Shown: positions 11,008 through 21,524 of the stretch, piece after piece
Position numbering within the stretch: the stretch's first letter is position 1
Layout of the letters: every line of letters starts with the position of its first letter
NCBI RefSeq assembly: GCF_026183675.1
Contig: NZ_JAPIVK010000002.1
Location: forward strand, 43,765-107,764
Direction: 5' to 3'
DNA length: 64,000 bases
Source of the DNA: Microbulbifer halophilus
GTDB lineage: Bacteria > Pseudomonadota > Gammaproteobacteria > Pseudomonadales > Cellvibrionaceae
Translations under genes and position numbers: made by a program
The notes under the pieces: model-generated
The model's input: only the letters and a program-made list of their open reading frames with translations
Told to the model about the DNA's origin: nothing
Database searches by the model: none

Positions 11008-11295
11008 ATGGCCGTAGATGCGCAAACTGTAGAAAAACTGGCGGAGCTGGCCCGCATCGCCATCTCCGAGGAAACCGTCGAGGAAGTCAGCAGCCGGCTG
11101 GGCGATGTACTGCAGCTGGTAGACAGGCTGCAGGCCGTCAATACCGAAGGCGTGCCGCCGATGGCACACCCGCTGGACGCCGTTCAGGTGCTGCGCCCGG
11201 ACGAGGTAACCGAGCCCAACCGGCGCGAGGAATTCCTCGCCCTGGCGCCCCAGTCCGAGGAAGGCCTCTACCTGGTCCCCAAAGTCATCGACTGA
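11008..11295 (+). CDS. gatC: Asp/Glu-tRNA amidotransferase subunit C
   Basis: GatC is the small subunit that clamps GatA to GatB in the amidotransferase converting Glu-tRNA(Gln) and/or Asp-tRNA(Asn) to the amidated forms. The 95-aa protein shows the family pattern: an N-terminal helix VEKLAELARIAIS, then LGDVLQLVDRLQAVNTEGVP and PLRPDEV-like LRPDEVTEP. It opens the gatCAB operon; gatA follows after 49 bp. Confidence 0.97.
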   Translation: MAVDAQTVEKLAELARIAISEETVEEVSSRLGDVLQLVDRLQAVNTEGVPPMAHPLDAVQVLRPDEVTEPNRREEFLALAPQSEEGLYLVPKVID

Positions 11296-11344
11296 CCGAA
11301 ACATCCCTATTCAAGGAACCCACACAGAATAACGCGGGAATCCC

Positions 11345-12790
<1,446 letters not shown>

Positions 12791-12801
12791 GGAGAATTCA
12801 A

Positions 12802-14265
12802 GTGGAATGGGAAATCGTCATCGGGCTGGAAGTGCACGTACAGCTCGCCACCAAGTCGAAACTTTTCTCCGGCGCCGGCACCCGCTTCGGCGCCCCCCCC
12901 AACACCCAGGCCTGCGCCGTGGACCTGGCCATGCCCGGCACCCTGCCGGTGCCCAATGCCGAGGCCTTCCGCTACGCCGCCATGTTCGGCCTGGCCATGA
13001 ACGCAGAGATAGGCCGCCGCTCGGTATTCGAGCGTAAGAACTATTTCTACCCGGACCTGCCCAAGGGTTACCAGACCACCCAGTTGGCGGAACCGATCGT
13101 CGGTCCCGGTGAAATCGAGATTCACCTGGAAGACAACAGCAGCAGAAAGGTGCGCCTGCACCACGCGCACCTGGAAGAGGACGCCGGCAAATCACTGCAT
13201 GAAGCGGTTTTCGAAAGTGGTCAGGGCATGTCCGGCATCGACCTGAACCGCGCCGGCACACCGCTGATCGAAATCGTGTCCGAACCGGATATGCGCAGCG
13301 CCGCCGAGGCGGTCGCCTACCTGAAAAAGATCCACAGCATCGTCACCTACCTGGGCATTTCCGACGGCGATATGTCCCAGGGCTCCATGCGTTGCGACGC
13401 CAACGTCTCCGTGCGTCTGAAGGGCGAGAAGGAGCTGGGCACCCGCACCGAGCTGAAGAATATCAACTCCTTCCGCTTTGTGGACAAAGCCATCAAGGTG
13501 GAGGCGGAGCGCCAGATCGATATCCTCGAGGACGGCGGCAGTATCGTGCAGGAAACCCGCCTGTACGATTCCGACAAGAACGAAACCCGCTCCATGCGTA
13601 GCAAGGAAGTGGCCAACGACTACCGCTACTTCCCCTGCCCGGACTTGCTGCCGGTGGAACTGGACGAGAATTATATCGAAACGCTGCGCAGCGACATGCC
13701 GGAACTGCCCGACGCCAAGGCCGCGCGCTTCCGCGAGCAGTATCGGCTATCCGCCTACGACGCCGACCAGTTAACCCAGGAGCTCGCCACCGCCGAGTTT
13801 TTCGAAACCGTGGCAAAACAGTCCGGCGAACCCAAGCTGGCCGCCAACTGGATGACCGGCGAACTGGCCGCACTGCTGAACCGCGAGGAAATCTCCATCG
13901 AGCAGTCCCCGGTCTCCGCAGAACATCTGGCCGGCCTGATCGCGCGGCTGAAAGACGGCACCATCTCCAGCAAGATCGCCAAGCAGGTGTTCGAGGCCAT
14001 CGCCGATGGCGAGGGCGACGCCGACACGGTGATCGAAAAACGCGGCCTCAAGCAGGTCTCCGACACCGGCGCCATCGAGAAAATGGTGGACGAGGTGATC
14101 GCCAACAGCGCCAAGCAGGTTGAAAACTACCGCAACGCCGACGAATCAAAACGCCCGAAGATGATGGGCTACTTCGTCGGCCAGATCATGAAGGCATCCA
14201 AGGGCCAGGCCAATCCGCAGGTGATCAACAGAATCCTGAAGGAAAAGCTGGACGCATTGCTTTAG
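12802..14265 (+). CDS. gatB: Asp/Glu-tRNA amidotransferase subunit B
   Basis: GatB binds and activates the misacylated tRNA (kinase and transamidase steps). The 487-aa length is typical. The GTG start is preceded by AAGGAGAA, a strong Shine-Dalgarno sequence. The N-terminal [19 protein letters not shown] and [16 protein letters not shown] blocks mark the catalytic cradle. The tail domain ([16 protein letters not shown] to [16 protein letters not shown]) is complete. The stop codon lies within a hairpin (14264-14284). Confidence 0.98.
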   Translation: MEWEIVIGLEVHVQLATKSKLFSGAGTRFGAPPNTQACAVDLAMPGTLPVPNAEAFRYAAMFGLAMNAEIGRRSVFERKNYFYPDLPKGYQTTQLAEPIVGPGEIEIHLEDNSSRKVRLHHAHLEEDAGKSLHEAVFESGQGMSGIDLNRAGTPLIEIVSEPDMRSAAEAVAYLKKIHSIVTYLGISDGDMSQGSMRCDANVSVRLKGEKELGTRTELKNINSFRFVDKAIKVEAERQIDILEDGGSIVQETRLYDSDKNETRSMRSKEVANDYRYFPCPDLLPVELDENYIETLRSDMPELPDAKAARFREQYRLSAYDADQLTQELATAEFFETVAKQSGEPKLAANWMTGELAALLNREEISIEQSPVSAEHLAGLIARLKDGTISSKIAKQVFEAIADGEGDADTVIEKRGLKQVSDTGAIEKMVDEVIANSAKQVENYRNADESKRPKMMGYFVGQIMKASKGQANPQVINRILKEKLDALL

Positions 14266-14284
14266 CGGGACCGCGGGTCCCGCT
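14264..14284 (+). terminator. GC-rich hairpin at the gatB stop codon
   Basis: A perfect 9-bp stem (AGCGGGACC with GGTCCCGCT, loop GCG) covers the gatB stop codon. It lacks a following U-tract (TGCCAAAAAATT comes next), so it is more likely a partial attenuator or an mRNA end-protecting structure than a full terminator. Confidence 0.5.
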
Positions 14285-14310
14285 TGCCAAAAAATTACCG
14301 GATACGAATT

Positions 14311-14610
14311 ATGACGCTCAAAAAAGACAAACAGAAAGTCCTCGGCGAAGTCTTCGACGACGACCGTATCGCCGGCTTCCTGATCGGCGAGCCACCGGAG
14401 GGCATCGAGCGCGACTACCACCTGCTGGAGCGCGCCTACCGCAGCATGAAGGCAGAAAACTTCGGGACCTTCGTGCGCATGTTTCAGGAGCAGGGCCTGG
14501 ATATCGACTGCCCCGGTCCGGACGGCAAGACACTGCTCGCACGTATCCAGGGGCACCGCCAGGGTACTGAGTACGCGGCTATTCTGAAGGCCGCAGGCGC
14601 AAAAGCCTGA
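14311..14610 (+). CDS. Small PA4642-like protein
   Basis: This 99-aa soluble protein resembles the family I know as PA4642-like in pseudomonads. It has a basic N-terminus (MTLKKDKQKVLGE), a FLIGEPPEGIERDYHLLERAYR core and a C-terminal ankyrin-like half (DIDCPGPDGKTLLARIQGHR, AAILKAAGAKA). I chose the ATG at 14311 over a TTG at 14284, because the family begins with the Lys-rich motif and the longer version would run into the gatB hairpin. Molecular function is not known to me. It lies 13 bp before cysZ. Confidence 0.72.
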   Translation: MTLKKDKQKVLGEVFDDDRIAGFLIGEPPEGIERDYHLLERAYRSMKAENFGTFVRMFQEQGLDIDCPGPDGKTLLARIQGHRQGTEYAAILKAAGAKA

Positions 14611-14623
14611 GCGGAGTAATCCC

Positions 14624-15466
14624 ATGACCTCCAACCCGGTACACGGTGTCGATGCGCTGATGCGAGGCGCCCGGCTGCTGACAAGGCGGGAGCTGCGCCC
14701 GTTTATCATCATCCCGCTGCTGATCAACCTGGTGCTGTTCGTCGCGCTGACGGCGATCATGCTGACCCAGATCGACGGACTGGCGGAATACCTCGGCAGC
14801 CTGTTGGCCCACGAGCCGGTCAACACGGAAAACATGTCCTGGTGGGAATCCCTGATGGCCAGGGGCGCCGCCTGGGCCGCCAACGTTATCCAGTGGCTGG
14901 CTTGGCTGATCGCCATTTTAGTAGTGCTGTTTTTCCTGTTCGTCTACGGCTACCTGTTCGGCATCATCACCAATATCATCGCCGCGCCCTTCAACGGTTT
15001 CCTGGCGGAGAAAGTCGAGGAACTGCTCACCGGCAAGGCGCCACCGGCGGAAACCATCGGCAGCATGGTCTGGCGCACACTGGGGCGGGAGCTGCGCAAG
15101 CTGCGCTACTTTATCGGCTGGGGCCTGGTGGTGCTGGTGATTTCCCTGTTCACCAGTTGGACGGTGTTTATTCCGGCGATACTGACGGCACTCTGGGGCG
15201 CCTGGTGCATGGCGATTCAGTATGTCGACTATCCACTGGATAACCACCAGCGGCCCTTCGACGAACTGAAGAATGTGTTATTGCGGCGCAAATTCACCAC
15301 GCTCGGTTTCGGCGGTGCGGTGATGCTGGCAAAGATGGTGCCGATACTGAACATTTTTGTGATGCCGGCGGCGGTGGCCGGCGGTACGGCGCTGTGGATT
15401 GAGCGGCTACGGCAGGAGGGGGATCCGGGGACGGATTCGCAATCCACTGAATTGCAAAACCGATAA
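14624..15466 (+). CDS. cysZ: CysZ-type sulfate transporter
   Basis: CysZ (EI24 superfamily) is an inner-membrane protein supplying sulfate for cysteine synthesis. The 280-aa protein has four or more long hydrophobic segments (about residues 26-48, 85-115, 163-188, 235-260). It carries the family block FGIITNIIAAPFNGFLAEKV and the signature AIQYVDYPLDNHQRPF. The tail after residue 262 is polar. The start is preceded by a GAGCGGAG-type ribosome binding site. No other cys gene is nearby, so the assignment rests on the sequence alone. Confidence 0.9.
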   Translation: MTSNPVHGVDALMRGARLLTRRELRPFIIIPLLINLVLFVALTAIMLTQIDGLAEYLGSLLAHEPVNTENMSWWESLMARGAAWAANVIQWLAWLIAILVVLFFLFVYGYLFGIITNIIAAPFNGFLAEKVEELLTGKAPPAETIGSMVWRTLGRELRKLRYFIGWGLVVLVISLFTSWTVFIPAILTALWGAWCMAIQYVDYPLDNHQRPFDELKNVLLRRKFTTLGFGGAVMLAKMVPILNIFVMPAAVAGGTALWIERLRQEGDPGTDSQSTELQNR

Positions 15467-15561
15467 CCGGCGGATCCACTCCGTTCATGTAGGGGCGAAC
15501 CTTGTGTTCGCCCTGTTTGTTTGTGGCACTTTGGGCGGGGGCTGTAAGAGAACTCAGAGGC

Positions 15562-15673
15562 GGCCCTGCTACCGGGAGCTACTTGTGGGACACGCCGTAA
15601 ATCCATCCCTGGAGGCTTGTCCGCGAGGTCCCTCTCGCAGACAGTCCCACAAGTAGCTCCCGGTAGCAGGACC
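15562..15673 (-). repeat. Long-hairpin element, copy 4 (reverse)
   Basis: The arms 15562-15591 and 15644-15673 match at 29 of 30 positions around a 52-bp core of the conserved type. Its arm sequence (ACCGGGAGCTACTTGTGGGAC) is the same as that of copy 1. It is followed by the tail CTTCGCATCGACTCCAC, which copy 1 carries in inverted form on its left. Confidence 0.88.
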
Positions 15674-15749
15674 TTCGCATCGACTCCACTATTCTTTTCA
15701 CGCCCCCCCCCGGTTCGGAGCCCAATAAAAACTCCAAAGCCGATGCGAA

Positions 15750-15874
15750 GGCGCTGATACCGATAGCGGTTTGCCAGACCTTATGAGACAGGGATGTCGA
15801 TTAGAGCGTACAGGGACGTATTCACAGGGGGGCGCCTAGCCCGTGTCTGGCAAACCGCTATCGGTAGCAGTGCC
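15750..15874 (+). repeat. Long-hairpin element, copy 5 (forward, 65-bp diverged core)
   Basis: The arms 15750-15779 and 15845-15874 match at 28 of 30 positions, but the stem (ACCGATAGCGGTTTGCCAGAC) and the core differ from the other copies. Only ACAGGGACGTATTCAC of the core is recognisably shared. The inner hairpin is lost and the core has grown to 65 bp. Confidence 0.8.
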
Positions 15875-15977
15875 GCCACCGAATCTGCTTAGTCGCACCA
15901 ATGGAGGCCGGGTGCCACAAACAAACAGGGCGAACACAAGGTTCGCCCCTACGATAGATTGAGCAGTTCGGGGAGGG

Positions 15978-17486
15978 TTAAACCGCCCCCTCCTCAATCT
16001 TCGCCTTCCAGATCAACGGCCCGGTCTGGTGCACCGATTCGCCCTGGCTATCCACAGCCACGGTCACCGGCATATCCTCCACCTCGAACTCGTAGATGGC
16101 CTCCATGCCCAGTTCCGGGAAGGCCACCACTTTCGAGTCCTTGATCGCCTGGGCCACCAGGTAGGCAGAACCACCGACGGCCATCAGGTAGACAGCCTTG
16201 TTGTCGCGGATCGCCTCGATCGCCGCCGGGCCGCGCTCGGCCTTGCCAATCATGCCCAGCAGGCCGGTCTCTTCCAGCATGGTGCGGGTGAACTTGTCCA
16301 TGCGGGTGGCGGTGGTGGGGCCGGCCGGGCCCACCACTTCCTCGCGCACCGGCTCCACCGGGCCCACGTAGTAGATAAAGCGGCCGGCCAGATCCACCGG
16401 CAACGTCTGGCCCTTAGCGAGAAGGTCGACCATCTTCTTGTGCGCTGCGTCGCGGCCGGTGAGCATCTTGCCGTTCAGTAGCAGGGTGTCGCCCGGCTGC
16501 CAGCTCTGCACATCCTCGCGGGTCACCTCGTCCAGGTTAACGCGGCGGGTATTGCCGCCGGCCTCGCGGGTGATCTCCGGCCAGTCTTCCAGCTTCGGTG
16601 GCGTCTGGCGCGCCGGGCCGGAGCCGTCCAGGGTGAAATGCGCGTGGCGGGTGGCGGCGCAGTTGGGGATGATGGCGACGGCCTTGTTGGCGGCGTGGCT
16701 CGGGTAATCTTTTACCTTCACATCCAGCACGGTGGTCAGACCGCCCAGGCCCTGGGCGCCGATACCCAGCTTGTTGACCCTGTCGTACAGCTCCAGGCGC
16801 AGCTCCTCGGCGCGATTGGCGGCGCCGCGCTCCTGCAGATCCTGGATATCGATCGGATCCAGCAGGGATTCCTTCGCCAGCAGCATCGCCTTCTCGGCGG
16901 TGCCGCCGATACCGATGCCCAGCATGCCCGGCGGGCACCAGCCGGCACCCATCTTCGGCACCATGTCCAACACCCAGTCGACCACCGAGTCGGACGGGTT
17001 CAGCATCGCGAACTTGCTCTTGGCCTCGCTGCCGCCGCCCTTGGCCGCCACATGCACCTCGACGGTGTTGCCCGGCACGATTTCGTAGTGGATTACCGCC
17101 GGGGTGTTGTCGCCGGTATTCTTGCGGGCGCCGTCCGGGTCCTCGAGGATGGAGGCGCGCAGCACATTGTCCGGATGCTGGTAGGCCCGGCGCACGCCCT
17201 CGTTGACCATGTCGGTCACGCCCATGTCCGCGTCCCACTGCACATTCATGCCCACTTTCAGCTTCACGGTCACGATACCGGTGTCCTGGCAGATGGGGCG
17301 GTGGCCCTGGGCGCACATGCGTGAGTTGATCAGGATCTGGGCCATGGCGTCCTTGGCCGCCGGGTTGGCCTCTTTTTCATAGGCCTTGTCCAGGGCCTGA
17401 ATGAAATCCTGCGGGTGGTAATAGGAGATGAATTGCAGTGCGTCGGCGACGCTGTCGATCACGTCATCCTGGCGAATAGTGGTCAT
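15978..17486 (-). CDS. fumA: Class I (iron-sulfur) fumarate hydratase
   Basis: This enzyme interconverts fumarate and malate in the TCA cycle, using an oxygen-sensitive [4Fe-4S] cluster. The 502-aa protein carries the class I signature CAQGHRPICQDTG (two of the three cluster cysteines), the glycine-rich GGGSEAKSKFAMLNPSD and the C-terminal beta domain with MDKFTRTMLEETGLLGMIGK. I place the start at ATG 17486 (MTTIRQDD). The open frame extends 45 codons further upstream, but those residues are not family-like. The Shine-Dalgarno sequence is weak (GGA close to the ATG). It is a monocistronic gene with repeats on both sides. Confidence 0.96.
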   Translation of the reverse strand: MTTIRQDDVIDSVADALQFISYYHPQDFIQALDKAYEKEANPAAKDAMAQILINSRMCAQGHRPICQDTGIVTVKLKVGMNVQWDADMGVTDMVNEGVRRAYQHPDNVLRASILEDPDGARKNTGDNTPAVIHYEIVPGNTVEVHVAAKGGGSEAKSKFAMLNPSDSVVDWVLDMVPKMGAGWCPPGMLGIGIGGTAEKAMLLAKESLLDPIDIQDLQERGAANRAEELRLELYDRVNKLGIGAQGLGGLTTVLDVKVKDYPSHAANKAVAIIPNCAATRHAHFTLDGSGPARQTPPKLEDWPEITREAGGNTRRVNLDEVTREDVQSWQPGDTLLLNGKMLTGRDAAHKKMVDLLAKGQTLPVDLAGRFIYYVGPVEPVREEVVGPAGPTTATRMDKFTRTMLEETGLLGMIGKAERGPAAIEAIRDNKAVYLMAVGGSAYLVAQAIKDSKVVAFPELGMEAIYEFEVEDMPVTVAVDSQGESVHQTGPLIWKAKIEEGAV

Positions 17487-17613
17487 TTCCGGCTCCGATT
17501 GGCATCTCGAGGCGGGCGATTTTACACGATTTGTGGGGTTATTGGCGGGGATTGCATTTGCCGGTGCCCGATACAAAAACCGGACCCCGATTGGAACCTG
17601 CGCCAGTGACCGG

Positions 17614-17650
17614 GGCCACAAACAGAAAGGGCGAGCACAAGGCTCGCCCC
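17614..17650. repeat. GGGCGA...CGCCC mini-palindrome
   Basis: GGCCACAAACAGAAAGGGCG followed by AGCACAAGGCTCGCCCC resembles the 41-bp repeats at 15489 and 15912, and the related copies at 202-240 and 42392-42469. It is a dispersed short palindrome just downstream of the coiled-coil gene. Confidence 0.7.
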
Positions 17651-17672
17651 GCTTCCTAATGACCAGCCGGTT

Positions 17673-18440
17673 TTACATGGACGAAGCTGTGGAGTCGCCG
17701 GACTGCAGGTTGCGGATGGCGTCGCGCAGCTGCACCAGGTCCTGGTTTACCGAACGACGGTAGGCATCGACAGACTCTATCGCCTCCTCGTTGGCGCCGA
17801 CGCGGGCGGTCAGGTCCGAGCGCACGGAGGCCAGCTGGCGCTCCAGTTTCGCCAGTTTATCGGCGGTTTCGCGGCGGTTCTCGGTGCTGGATTCGCGCAG
17901 CTGCGCCAGCTGCATCTCCACCGCGCCGATCTTCTTCACGCTGTCGGACAGACCGTTGACCTTGCCGGACAGGGCCGCCACCTCCTTCTTGACCGCGGCG
18001 GCGTCCTTGGCCGCGGAAGCCGCCGCACTCTTGTTGGCGGCGATACTCTTGCGGTTGGTGTCGTAGGATACCCCCCACAGCTTGCGGATCTCGGAGGCAT
18101 TCTCCTTGGCTTTGGCATTCAGCACCTCGACCGACGCGGAGGACTCCTCGTCCGACATCTCGAAACGCTTCTCCAGCTCGGCGATGCGCTGGTCCGCCTC
18201 GATCAGCTCGCCCCGCGTAGCCTGCCACTGGTTGTACAGGAAGGCCGCCGCGCCGATACCGGCCAGGGCCAGGATCAGCGCCGCCAGGGCCAGGAAGGAC
18301 GAACCGCCACCGCTGCGCTCCTCCACCGGCTCCGGCGCCGCCGTGCGGGCGCTGCGGCCGATCGGCCCGGTGTCCAGTTGCGGATCGATGGGGGCGCTGC
18401 TGCCATCCAATGTGGGCTCTCTGCGTTGCATGTTTGACAA
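17673..18440 (-). CDS. Membrane-anchored coiled-coil protein, function unknown
   Basis: The 255-aa protein has a cytoplasmic Pro/Arg-rich N-terminus (about residues 1-45) and one membrane span (FLALAALILALAGIGAAAFLY, about residues 48-68). Heptad-rich helices follow to the C-terminus (ELIEADQRIAELEKRFEM, KLAKLERQLASVRSDL). A central Ala/Lys segment (AANKSAAASAAKDAAAVKKE) resembles long helical rods of envelope proteins. The alternative start MQRREP lies three codons in. I know no catalytic motif in it. A periplasmic rod anchored in the inner membrane is inferred. A similar gene next to class I fumarase occurs in related genomes as far as I recall. Confidence 0.7.
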   Translation of the reverse strand: MSNMQRREPTLDGSSAPIDPQLDTGPIGRSARTAAPEPVEERSGGGSSFLALAALILALAGIGAAAFLYNQWQATRGELIEADQRIAELEKRFEMSDEESSASVEVLNAKAKENASEIRKLWGVSYDTNRKSIAANKSAAASAAKDAAAVKKEVAALSGKVNGLSDSVKKIGAVEMQLAQLRESSTENRRETADKLAKLERQLASVRSDLTARVGANEEAIESVDAYRRSVNQDLVQLRDAIRNLQSGDSTASSM

Positions 18441-18750
18441 TACCCGATATTTTTAACTGGTCTGCGCGCGGATTCTGCCCGCCCGCAGTGCTGTGATTGG
18501 TCGATTTCAGCGGCAGTTATACCAAAAATTGACGAAAAAGTAATCGGTTGCAGTATCAAGACTAGCAGTAGCGTCGAGCTGTCCGGACCGGATTGTCGAC
18601 CGCTGGCCAGGGAAAAATGGCCCCCGCACACTTGCCATCGCGAAAATCGTCCCAACCTCAGCCAATTGAGAGGCCGCTGCGGCTTAATTCAACCCGGCGG
18701 CGCGTGTAGAATGCCCCTACCGATAACCGAGACAAAGGAAGGAAAACACC

Positions 18751-19332
18751 ATGGCTTTCGAACTGCCCGACCTCCCCTACGCGAAGAATGCCCTGGAACC
18801 GCACATCTCCGAGGAAACCCTGGAGTATCACTACGGCAAGCACCACCAGACCTACGTAACCAAACTGAACGGTCTACTGGAAGGCACTCCCGATGCCGAC
18901 AAACCCCTGGAAGAGGTGATCAAGAGCGCCTCCGGCGGTGTATTCAACAACGCCGCGCAGATCTGGAACCACACCTTCTACTGGAACTGCCTGAGCCCCA
19001 ACGGCGGCGGCGAAGCCACCGGTGCCGTGGCCGAGGCCATCAACGAGGCCTTCGGTTCCTTCGACAAGTTCAAGGAAGAGTTCACCAACAGCGCAGTGAA
19101 CAACTTCGGTTCCGGCTGGACCTGGCTGGTCAAGAAAGGCGACGGCTCCGTGGCCATCGTCAACACCTCCAACGCCGGCACCCCGCTGACCGAAGCGGAC
19201 CAGACTCCGCTGCTGACCTGCGACGTCTGGGAGCACGCCTACTACATCGACTACCGCAACGCGCGGCCGAAGTACATGGAAGCCTTCTGGGCCCTGGTGA
19301 ACTGGGACTTCGTGAACCAGAACTTCGCATAA
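18751..19332 (+). CDS. sodB: Superoxide dismutase, iron type
   Basis: SodB dismutates superoxide to peroxide and oxygen in the cytoplasm. The 193-aa protein has all four metal ligands: H27 (LEYHYGKHH), H74 (IWNHTFYW), D158 and H162 (DVWEHAYY). Gln at position 70 (NNAAQIWNH), on the N-terminal side, is the iron-type position rather than the manganese type. A strong AAGGAAGG site precedes the ATG. A TAGAAT at about 18707 may be the -10 box, with only a weak -35. The gene ends in a clear intrinsic terminator and appears monocistronic. Confidence 0.98.
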   Translation: MAFELPDLPYAKNALEPHISEETLEYHYGKHHQTYVTKLNGLLEGTPDADKPLEEVIKSASGGVFNNAAQIWNHTFYWNCLSPNGGGEATGAVAEAINEAFGSFDKFKEEFTNSAVNNFGSGWTWLVKKGDGSVAIVNTSNAGTPLTEADQTPLLTCDVWEHAYYIDYRNARPKYMEAFWALVNWDFVNQNFA

Positions 19333-19348
19333 GCGAAGTTATCCGGAA

Positions 19349-19372
19349 AAGCGGGCCAAGAGCCCGCTTTTT
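19349..19372 (+). terminator. Rho-independent terminator of sodB
   Basis: AAGCGGGC and GCCCGCTT form a stem around a CAAGA loop, followed by TTTTT, 17 bp after the sodB stop codon. Confidence 0.9.
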
Positions 19373-19422
19373 AGTTAGTACCTTACAAAAACCACAATAG
19401 AATCTTCCGGGAACACACAACC

Positions 19423-21306
19423 ATGAAACTGAAGATGACCCTGCTGGCCGCCGCCATAAGCGCGCTGGCCGCTACCGGTTGCGAACGGAGCGAGCAATCC
19501 CAGGCTCCGGAACAGGCCGCCCAAAACAAAGCCCAACAGGCAACTGCCGCCGCCGACAGCAAACCGGCGGAGCAAACCGACCCCGAAGCCATCGCCCGCG
19601 CCAAGCAGATGTTCGAGGACTTTTTCCAGGAACACCTGGACCGCAGCCCGGAATTCAAGACCTTCCTCGGTATCAAGGAAGACTACGGCAAGTGGGGCGA
19701 TATCTCCCCCGAATTCGAGAAAGAGACCCTCGAGATCAACAAACGCCAGTTGGCCGAACTAGACAAACTGGACCCGGCCAAGCTGGACGACGCCACCCGC
19801 CTGAGCCTGAAACTCTACAAACGCAACCTGGAACAGGATATCGAAGGCTACAAGTGGCGCCTGCATAGCTACCCCGTCAACCAGATGTACGCCGCCCATA
19901 CCAGCGTGGCATCACTGCTGATCAACCAGCACCGTATCGACAGCACCGGGGACGCGGAAGCCTATATCGCGCGACTCAGCGCCCTGCCCGCTCACTTCGC
20001 GCAGCTGCAGGAAAACCTGGAAGCGCGCGCCGAAGCCGGCACCATCGTGCCCAAGTTCGTATTCCCCTATGTGATCAGCGACGGTGAAAACCTGATCAGC
20101 GGTGCGCCCTTTGACGACGGCGACGACAGCACCCTGCTCGCTGACTTCAAGGGCAAGGTGGAAAAGCTGGAAATCCCCGACGAACAGAAAGCCGAGCTGA
20201 TCGAGCGGGCCAAAACCGCCATGCTCGAAAAGATGCAGCCGGCTTACCGGGACCTGATCGCCTACCTGAAGGAACTGGAGAAACGAGCCACCACCGACGA
20301 CGGCGCCTGGAAACTGGCCGACGGCGACGACTTCTACAATTTCCGCCTGGGCGTCTACACCACCACGGACATGACAGCCGATGAGATCCACGAGACGGGT
20401 CTCAAGGAAGTGGCCCGCATTCACGACGAGATGCGCGCGATCATGGAAGAGGTGGGCTTCGAGGGCAGCCTGCAGGAATTCTTCGAATTCATGCGCACCG
20501 ACGAGCAGTTCTACTATCCGAATACCGAGGAAGGCAAAAAGCAGTACCTGGCAGAAGCCACCGACATCATCAATACCATGAAGGGGCACCTGGACGAGCT
20601 GTTCATCACCAAGCCCGAGGCGGAACTGACTGTCAAGGCGGTGGAGCCCTTCCGCGAAAAATCCGCCGGCAAGGCATTTTACCAGCGCCCTGCCCCCGAC
20701 GGTACACGCCCGGGCATCTACTACGCCAACCTCTACAACATGGCGGATATGCCCAAATACCAGATGGAGGCGCTGGCCTACCACGAGGGTATCCCGGGCC
20801 ACCACATGCAGCTATCCATCGCCCAGGAACTGGAGGGGCTGCCCAAATTCCGCAAATACGGCGGCTACACCGCCTACACCGAGGGCTGGGGCCTTTACTC
20901 GGAACTGGTGCCGAAGGAGATCGGTTTCTACAAGGATCCCTACTCCGACTTCGGCCGCCTGGCGATGGAACTCTGGCGCGCCTGCCGCCTGGTGGTCGAC
21001 ACCGGCATGCACAGCAAGAAATGGACCCGCGAGGAAGCCATCGACTACCTGGTGGAAAACACCCCCAACCCGAAAGGCGACGTGGTCAAGGCGATCGAAC
21101 GCTATATCGTGATGCCGGGCCAGGCTACCGCTTACAAGGTCGGCATGCTGAAGATCGTCGAGCTACGGGAAAAGGCCAGAAAAGAACTGGGCGACCAGTT
21201 CGACATCCGCGCCTTCCACGACACGGTGCTGGCCAACGGCGCCGTGCCGCTGGATGTGCTGGAGGAACTGGTGGACGAGTGGATTGCGGAGACCAAACGC
21301 AGGTAG
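19423..21306 (+). CDS. DUF885-family metallopeptidase lipoprotein
   Basis: This 627-aa lipoprotein begins with a signal peptide ending in LAATGC, so Cys20 would be acylated, followed by a Gln/Ala/Glu-rich linker to about residue 60. The family's zinc-site motif HEGIPGHH is at residues 454-461, with the conserved [16 protein letters not shown] downstream and the C-terminal [10 protein letters not shown] block. DUF885 proteins are putative metallo-carboxypeptidases; the substrate here is unknown. Periplasmic or outer-membrane anchoring is inferred from the lipobox. It lies 50 bp after the sodB terminator, so it has its own promoter. Confidence 0.9.
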   Translation: MKLKMTLLAAAISALAATGCERSEQSQAPEQAAQNKAQQATAAADSKPAEQTDPEAIARAKQMFEDFFQEHLDRSPEFKTFLGIKEDYGKWGDISPEFEKETLEINKRQLAELDKLDPAKLDDATRLSLKLYKRNLEQDIEGYKWRLHSYPVNQMYAAHTSVASLLINQHRIDSTGDAEAYIARLSALPAHFAQLQENLEARAEAGTIVPKFVFPYVISDGENLISGAPFDDGDDSTLLADFKGKVEKLEIPDEQKAELIERAKTAMLEKMQPAYRDLIAYLKELEKRATTDDGAWKLADGDDFYNFRLGVYTTTDMTADEIHETGLKEVARIHDEMRAIMEEVGFEGSLQEFFEFMRTDEQFYYPNTEEGKKQYLAEATDIINTMKGHLDELFITKPEAELTVKAVEPFREKSAGKAFYQRPAPDGTRPGIYYANLYNMADMPKYQMEALAYHEGIPGHHMQLSIAQELEGLPKFRKYGGYTAYTEGWGLYSELVPKEIGFYKDPYSDFGRLAMELWRACRLVVDTGMHSKKWTREEAIDYLVENTPNPKGDVVKAIERYIVMPGQATAYKVGMLKIVELREKARKELGDQFDIRAFHDTVLANGAVPLDVLEELVDEWIAETKRR

Positions 21307-21355
21307 CCGCAGTCAGTGCAACGGACTGCCACCACATTGCCGTAGGGGCACCTCC

Positions 21356-21494
21356 GTAGGATGGGCAAAGCGGAGCGTGCCCATCAGCGGTGGTTGATGG
21401 GCACGTCGCTGCGCTCCTTTGCCCATCCTACAAATCTATCCGACGCTCCTCCAGGCAGGAACAGTAGGATGGGCAAAGCGCAGCGTGCCCATCA
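21356..21494. repeat. REP-like palindromes (GTAGGATGGGCAAAGCG type)
   Basis: The sequence starting GTAGGATGGGCAAAGCGGAG and its inverted partner ending CCTTTGCCCATCCTAC (21356-21431) form an imperfect palindrome. A single half-copy follows at 21463-21494. This is a dispersed extragenic repeat, placed between the convergent ends of the DUF885 and Usp genes. Confidence 0.85.
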
Positions 21495-21524
21495 CAGCGC
21501 CCACTGCGACCATCCTCCCCCCCT

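Larger units (their letters stand above)
15489..15952. repeat. Nested palindromic block bounded by 41-bp perfect inverted repeats
   Basis: The sequence at 15489-15529 and its exact reverse complement at 15912-15952 (41 of 41 bp) bound the block. Each 41-mer is itself a short palindrome (GGGGCGAACC...GGTTCGCCCC type). Between them lie hairpin copies 4 and 5 in opposite orientation, with their GATGCGAAG tails facing each other across 76 bp. The block therefore looks like two complete elements joined tail to tail. It fills the gap between cysZ and the fumarase gene; no coding sequence is evident. Confidence 0.85.

Noticed and set aside
14284-14310. TTG start nine codons upstream of the PA4642-like gene
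   Set aside because: The extra residues are not family-like and the region belongs to the hairpin after gatB.
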